A program made the position numbers and the translations under genes. Under the pieces are notes generated by a model, which had not been told where the DNA came from, did no database searches, and was given only the letters and a program-made list of their open reading frames with translations. 64,000 nucleotides of DNA from Primula veris (taxonomy: Eukaryota; Streptophyta; Magnoliopsida; Ericales; Primulaceae), in assembly GCA_963682055.1 (NCBI GenBank), contig OY821748.1, forward strand, positions 28,174,661-28,238,660. Direction: 5' to 3'. Shown here piece by piece: positions 58,831 to 64,000 of the stretch; within the stretch, counting starts at the first letter, position 1; the number at the start of each line of letters is the position of its first letter.

Positions 58831-60521
58831 GATTTAGCAAAACCAAACCAACCCGAAGTACTGTTTGATAAATGATTTAGCAAAATCAAACCTAACCGAC
58901 CCGAGTCAATTGTCCGGTTTGTTTTTCCTTTTAAGTATGACTAGTGAGAGCAAGCCTTATAGGCACCTCATTTCTTTTTTTAATCCATATTTTGAGTAAT
59001 ATCCAGATTTTTAACAAAAAATCTAACGTGCTGCAGATCCTCTTACAGACCATCAAATAATAGATGAACTCCAATATGCCTCATAAATAAGCAACCAAAT
59101 TGTCTTCCTCTTTTATTATTTAACATTAAAAACTGCTCTCTTATACTTTATATAGACTTTTCACCTTTTATCAATTGGAATGAGAGATTAAATAAAGAAA
59201 TGTATATGGTAGCTGTTGTTTTGTGTGAATGTAAAAATGTTATGCAAAATTAGAAAAAGCGTAGTTTTTTATAAAATTTGAGGGAAAAAATAAAAAGGAA
59301 AAGCTGCAGTGATTGCTCTGACTAGAACCCCAGAAAAATAAAGTTTGGCTACCATGGAGACTTCTTTATTCTAGTTTTCGTTTTATTTATGATAATAAAA
59401 TGTCTCCGACACTTCACTCCTACCTTCTATCACCTTAATGAAAGAAGAAGGGCGAGACATCTCAGATTCAGGTTTGCTAGATTGATGTTTGGGTCAGTTT
59501 ATTGAGTAAAGATATCAAAGTCCACTAGCTTTTTTCCTTTATTTGACCCAAAGAATGGCTTGGATCTGAAAGGTTGTCCAGTCGAAACCCTTGAACAAAC
59601 AACTGAAACTAACATCCTATGCCTACAATTGGAACTAAACTGAACACCAATATATTCTTGAAGCGCAGTCCATCATTGTCTTACTCAGCCATCTCGAGCA
59701 TGTCGGTTGTGTTATTAGTACATATTTACAACAAGAGCTGTTTCCGGAACTTTGGAGGCCCAAATCAAGTTAGAAAAAATAGGCTCTCGTCAATGAAGCC
59801 ATATATCTTCAAAGCAAGATAATATGATCCATGATTTAGTTTTTGTGAAATTGTTAAATTGATTACTTGATGAATAAAAGTAATAAATACAAAAACAATC
59901 ATAAGGAAAAAACTATTTGAGAAACATCACGTGTTTTATATATTTCTAGACTTGTTAATTGTTAGTATACTATGAATATGCATAAAAAAACTGTATACAA
60001 TAAAATTAATAAAGGGAGTAAAAATGTAAAACCATCATTTTGAACACTTGGTGATCAAACTAATTAGTTTTTATTTATATGTTAATTGTTAATATTTATG
60101 ATAAAACTATATAAACCAAATGACATTCATCTAGATATTTAAGGATCATTGATAAAAGTATAAGATGGATGAGTGGTTACCATTATTTCTCTGTTGTCAA
60201 ATACAAATAAAATGAGAATGGGGTTAGAGCACGATAGTGCATATTTTAACAGAATACTATTTTGTATTATACATAAATATAAAAAAAAAATATTGTTATA
60301 GCTCCCGAAAATATTACCCGTTGACATGACGAATTATGTTGACCAAATATAATTTAAATAAAAATATGTTTTCAATATCAAAACAAAACTAATTGTTACA
60401 CATAATACGCCGCGTCAGCTGGTAAGGTTTTTGGATAAGATTTTTTTGGTAACAATATCATTTCTCATAAAAAAAAAAAAATAAGGCCTTAAATTGATGA
60501 GTGAAGCCGTATCTATTTACA

Positions 60522-60607
60522 ATGATGCACATCAAAATCCTTCTTGTGGCATTTATTCTATTTGAACAAACTTTTCAACAAAATCATCTCCTTGAAGCCA
60601 AAGTTGG
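60522..60607 (+). CDS. Possible first exon of a small secreted-peptide gene (weak)
   Basis: ATG ATG opens a short stretch with a basic start and a hydrophobic core (MMHIKILLVAFILFEQ), like a signal peptide. It ends at a good splice donor (gtaagc at 60608). Small plant signalling-peptide genes often begin this way, but I could not find a second exon. It may be chance. Confidence 0.2.
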
Positions 60608-61730
60608 TAAGCTTTATTTAGAATTTCTGCTCTTAGAAAACGAATTAGTTTTTAGACAGTTGAAAGCACCACTTATTAAGCCATGGTAGACTGAATTAGC
60701 TCCGATAATGTTTTTTGGGCACCAAACGTTGAAGTCGATCTTCACCTTGTTACAAAACTGATTATCAGAATTAATTGTGTGAAGATGGATAGTTTAAAGC
60801 AAAATGCGAAAAATGAGTTGATAATATTTGTAAAAATTATGTAATATGTGATTTATATACACTGGCGTGATGTGAGAAACTGAAAATATATTATTTATCG
60901 GAAAGTACAAGATGCTAAGATGCAAACTAGAATTTAACTGATTCTCCTCGGAAAATATACTGATACAAACTTGACTGGTTATAATTTATTTACATTTATA
61001 TCTAACCTACCTAGCAAGTCAACAGCCAAAGCCTCCTTCCTACCAGCCAAAGCCTCCTACCAGAAGCCAATGTACATCTTCTGCTGCTTAAAGCAAGCAC
61101 AGAACCAAAACAACCCAAAAAACGCGCTATGGTAGTTGTCGCTCTAGATGACCCACCTAAACTCAAACCTGGAAATTAAAACTGAAGTTTTAGCACCAAG
61201 CAAAGCAGGAACAGATAATTAAAGCTATTATTGGGAGATGATAAGACAAAAAGTTACCCGCAATATTAGAGGTGATGTACCGATACCACCATTGATACGT
61301 CCACTCGACAAAGCCACACTGTGAAACGATTCAGTGATAAGAGTACATTAGAACATAAAAAACATCAGAAACAGTCCAACGGTCAAGAATGCATACTAGT
61401 ACTTGAGACCAAAGCGACATTATATGTGCTTAAAATTCTGTATAGAAAACCTCTCTACCGGATGACTTTTTTTCCCCTAAGGGCATCAACTAGATTAAGT
61501 TGCGTGCATGCGTTCTCCCTCACCTCCGACAATTGAACTAAATTTTGTTTCTTTTTATTGAGATGTAAAATTATGCCTCATTCCCCTAGCAACTTCCAAG
61601 TACTAAAAGATCAAAACACTTTTCCTTTGAAGGACTTGAAACTGGGCTTACATTGATACAACTCGTGAAAAGGAAAAAAAAAATCAACTAAATAAGTGGC
61701 TTAAGTTACATTCAGATCTTCGCATCCCAA

Positions 61731-61896
61731 GAAACGGTAAAGTTGGTGCCATGTGTCCTTGAGGTCACAGGTTCGAGTCGTGGAAACAGCCTCTTGCAGA
61801 AAGGCAAGGGAAGGCTGTCTACATTTGCCCCAAAGTGGCACGACCCCTCCCCGGACCCGAGCACAGTGGGAGCTTTTGCACCGTAGTCGCCCTTTT
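61731..61896 (+). mobile_element. Au-like SINE (tRNA-derived)
   Basis: Contains ttggtgccatgtg (A-box region) and ggttcgagtcg (B box, 61770-61780), then ggaaacagcctcttgcaga, ccccggacccg, gtgggagcttttgcaccg and cgcccttt. These words in this order are those of the Au SINE family widespread in flowering plants (recall). It is moderately diverged from the version I remember. Confidence 0.8.
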
Positions 61897-62399
61897 AAAT
61901 CAGATTTAGCACTTAAGAACTGCTAATAGATAAATCATCATATACTGAACATAAAAGAATGACTAAAATTTGCCTATTACTTCAAAGTTCAATCGTAATG
62001 CTATTTAAACATTTAATTTTCTTCCTGAAGCTCATTTATCTATTATATAATGGCTTTTAACACAATATTATGGTCTTAAAGCATGGACTTCAAGTAAGAA
62101 ATATCATTGGCCTAAAGTAAGTCTAACAAAACTGAGTCGACGACATGCTAACTTATAATCTCTTGATTGTCGTATATGGATAGGTGCTTAATTATCTATA
62201 CACATGAGTGAGAGCAGTGACTCAGGTCTTATCTACTCCTTAGTATTCCCCATTTATATGCCTTTTTTTTTTCAATTTGCTCAGATTGCAAACTGTTGCA
62301 ACTTAGTTGATATATTAATAATCTTTTGAAGACTGTTCTTGAGAAATTAACAATTGAGACATGCTATCCTTATAACTAATCAATTACTCCGTATTAGTT

Positions 62400-62838
62400 T
62401 TATAATATAGTAGAGACATACTCTGCTGTTCCTTGGTGTAAAATTTCAACTTCAGTTTCTTCGGCCTGAATTACTTCTGCACTTACACCATTTTTATTGC
62501 CATCTGCACTACCACTTCCGTCAACACTACCATTCAAGTTCTGCTCAGTTCCTGCACAGAAAATTAATCAAAAAAATGAAAATCAGTTTTTTCCGTTCTA
62601 GTGTCCACTTATTACTACTTAAGCACTGAGGGGAAAGTCACATACTCATAGGTTGAGCCGACTTGGTCAAGAGTTTGTGACACATAGCAGTACCCTGGAA
62701 ATCAAGGAAAGTGTATCTCAGTAAGTTTCTTCTCTCTGATTCACTTATTCTCGAGAACCCAAAGGATGTAGTCCAAGTGCTGAGAACGTTAGGAGTTGCA
62801 AGGAAAACAAGTCTTTCCACTCCTAATTCTAGCAGCTT
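62400..62838 (-). CDS. C-terminal exons of a PHD-finger/GNAT acetyltransferase (IDM1-like), partial
   Basis: Two exons on the minus strand. 62838-62646 is preceded by ttttttgcag. 62551-62400 ends in the stop codon at 62402-62400. The join (atg a|ga act) is in frame. The first exon reads LGVERLVFLATPNVLSTWT, then FGFSRIS and FQGTAMCHKLL, the final GNAT-fold strands of the large plant PHD-finger proteins related to IDM1/ROS4 (Increased DNA Methylation 1), which acetylate histones. The last exon encodes a Gly/Ser/Glu-rich tail (GSVDGSGSADG). Upstream exons were not found within 62839-64000 and probably lie beyond the window. Intact as far as seen. Confidence 0.75.
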
Positions 62839-64000
62839 CTGCAAAAAGGAATATAAAAAAGTCAAGGTTAAGTTACCGAAAGAAGAAAAACCCCTTTTAG
62901 TAAAACAGAGTTATTGCTTAAGTAAATATTGACTCGAAGAGTGTACTTAACAAAAAGTAATACTTCCAGAGTTTAAATTATCTGAATCGATAAACAATTC
63001 TCTAGGTAGTGGGTTCTTATATACCACAAAGAAAACTGTTCACTTTCCAACAAACTTTTTTATGCAGACATGAGAAATCTTCAGACAAGGTAATGTATTA
63101 TACGTACAAGCTATATTTCAAGAAAGGCCAACAAAACTCTAATTTTTGTTGCACAAAAAGTTTTTTATAAAAATTGACTACATGGCAAGCATAACACAAA
63201 TTATACTACTATGGAAATTCTAAATACAACCCCACTTTCAATTTCTACACCTCTCAATAGCCATTGCTGAGAGTTGGGGAAGGCCGAGGCACTTAGGTAA
63301 TAACTAGAAGACGAAGGAGTATTTAGTTTTTTCCTATAGAAAATTGCAGGACACTGTCCCTAGTATAGTTCCGCATGTGGTCTTTTTCGAGCATTTACTC
63401 AGAATGCACATGTACGAAGTCTTCCCATGTTGGTATCAAAATATTGGAGGGAGATTCAACTGGGAAGATCACTTGTCAGACAGTATATACCTCAATTTAG
63501 CTTTATATGACGAATACAATTATAAAAGTAAGTTGTTGACCTGGTGTCATAAACTGCGAGCTTTATATATGATCGAGTTTAAGCAATGCTCATTAATTGC
63601 AAAATCAAAATTACAACAAATGATATATAGATGAAAGAGAAAAAAGCAAGAATCGAACAACAAGTTTATTGAGTTTGGATTGAAGTTTCATGCTACTGAC
63701 TTCTATTGGTAAAGATGGACACCTCTGGAGGGTGTCAGAAGAAATTGAAGTTTCATGCTACTGACTTCTATTGGTAAAGATGGACACCTCTGGAGGGTGT
63801 CAGAAGAAGTTAGGTATAACATGATGTCCTAACATGAATGGTACTCCAAATGCTACTGATTTTTTGCTTTTAAACAACACTGCTGGATGGTACGAAAAGA
63901 TCTATATACTTGTTGGCATTAAATAATCTTTATCTAGTAGTTAGCTGCGAAGAAAGAAAAAAGAAAACCCACTAGTTTGAAATGATTCTGCACAATTAGG
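62839..64000. other. Probable long intron of the IDM1-like gene; no exon recognised
   Basis: No stretch on the minus strand could be matched to the preceding GNAT exon. A 96-codon + strand frame at 63344-63634 resembles nothing. Confidence 0.4.
63680..63809. repeat. 65-bp tandem duplication
   Basis: Two near-identical units from ttgaagtttcatgctactga to ggagggtgtcagaagaa, directly adjacent. Confidence 0.95.

Larger units (their letters stand above)
58836..62399. other. Right flank of the Gypsy element; mostly non-coding
   Basis: AT-rich DNA without clear genes apart from the weak exon candidate at 60522 and the SINE at 61731. Just after the insertion the word gataaatgatttagcaaaa occurs in two copies (the first split by the element). 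Confidence 0.6.

Noticed and set aside
61741..61800. Possible tRNA gene because of the B box ggttcgagtcg
   Set aside because: There is no cloverleaf. The following sequence matches the body of an Au-type SINE.
63344..63634. 96-residue + strand frame
   Set aside because: No recognisable motif, and it lies in what is probably an intron of a minus-strand gene.

Overview
This is nuclear DNA of a flowering plant, most likely a eudicot. The evidence is intron-rich genes with short exons, several families of plant LTR retrotransposons, a plant-type MULE DNA transposon, an Au-like SINE, very AT-rich spacers, and host genes typical of plants (asparagine synthetase, a TRICHOME BIREFRINGENCE-LIKE protein, the end of a PHD-finger/acetyltransferase gene). 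I cannot name the species. All counts were made by eye.

Layout. 0.2-11.8 kb: a large Mutator-like element (MULE) of the type that carries a Ulp1 protease. A mudrA-type transposase runs rightward from the left terminal inverted repeat (TIR), and an 11-exon Ulp1 protease gene runs leftward from the right TIR. Both are nearly complete but carry stop codons. Its introns and spacers are filled with a short motif, AAAACAGTCTGA / TCAGACTGTTTT (core CAGWCTG, about 85 copies by hand count). 11.8-13.2 kb: ends of further MULE copies, in part duplicated together with an LTR. 12.7-18.9 kb: a decayed Copia element with 234-bp LTRs and a third, extra LTR. 20.8-21.7 kb: another MULE right end with a minisatellite that mixes TA repeats and the CAGTCTG motif. 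23.7-29.1 kb: a second Copia element (242-bp LTRs, TSD ttaca) with a broken gag-pol.

29.5-39.9 kb is the host-gene island. It holds an intact 13-exon asparagine synthetase (+, 586 aa) and, tail to tail with it, an intact 5-exon TBL gene (-, 389 aa). 42.1-58.8 kb: a full Gypsy element with 553-bp LTRs, TSD gattt, a tRNA-Asp-like primer site and two RNase H domains, as in the Tat lineage. About 9 kb between its integrase and 3' LTR carries genes on the opposite strand: a spliced coiled-coil gene region and five small coiled-coil genes, each with its own TATA box. 58.8-64 kb: mostly non-coding flank with a SINE, and the last two exons of a PHD/GNAT (IDM1-like) gene on the minus strand.

The strongest unexplained signals are the mass spread of CAGWCTG through one transposon's non-coding DNA, including one copy that forms the splice acceptor and active-site cysteine codon of its own Ulp1 gene, and the row of separately promoted antisense mini-genes inside the Gypsy element. 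Nearly all disabling stops in the transposons can be read as single C-to-T (or G-to-A) changes, as expected from decay of methylated DNA.
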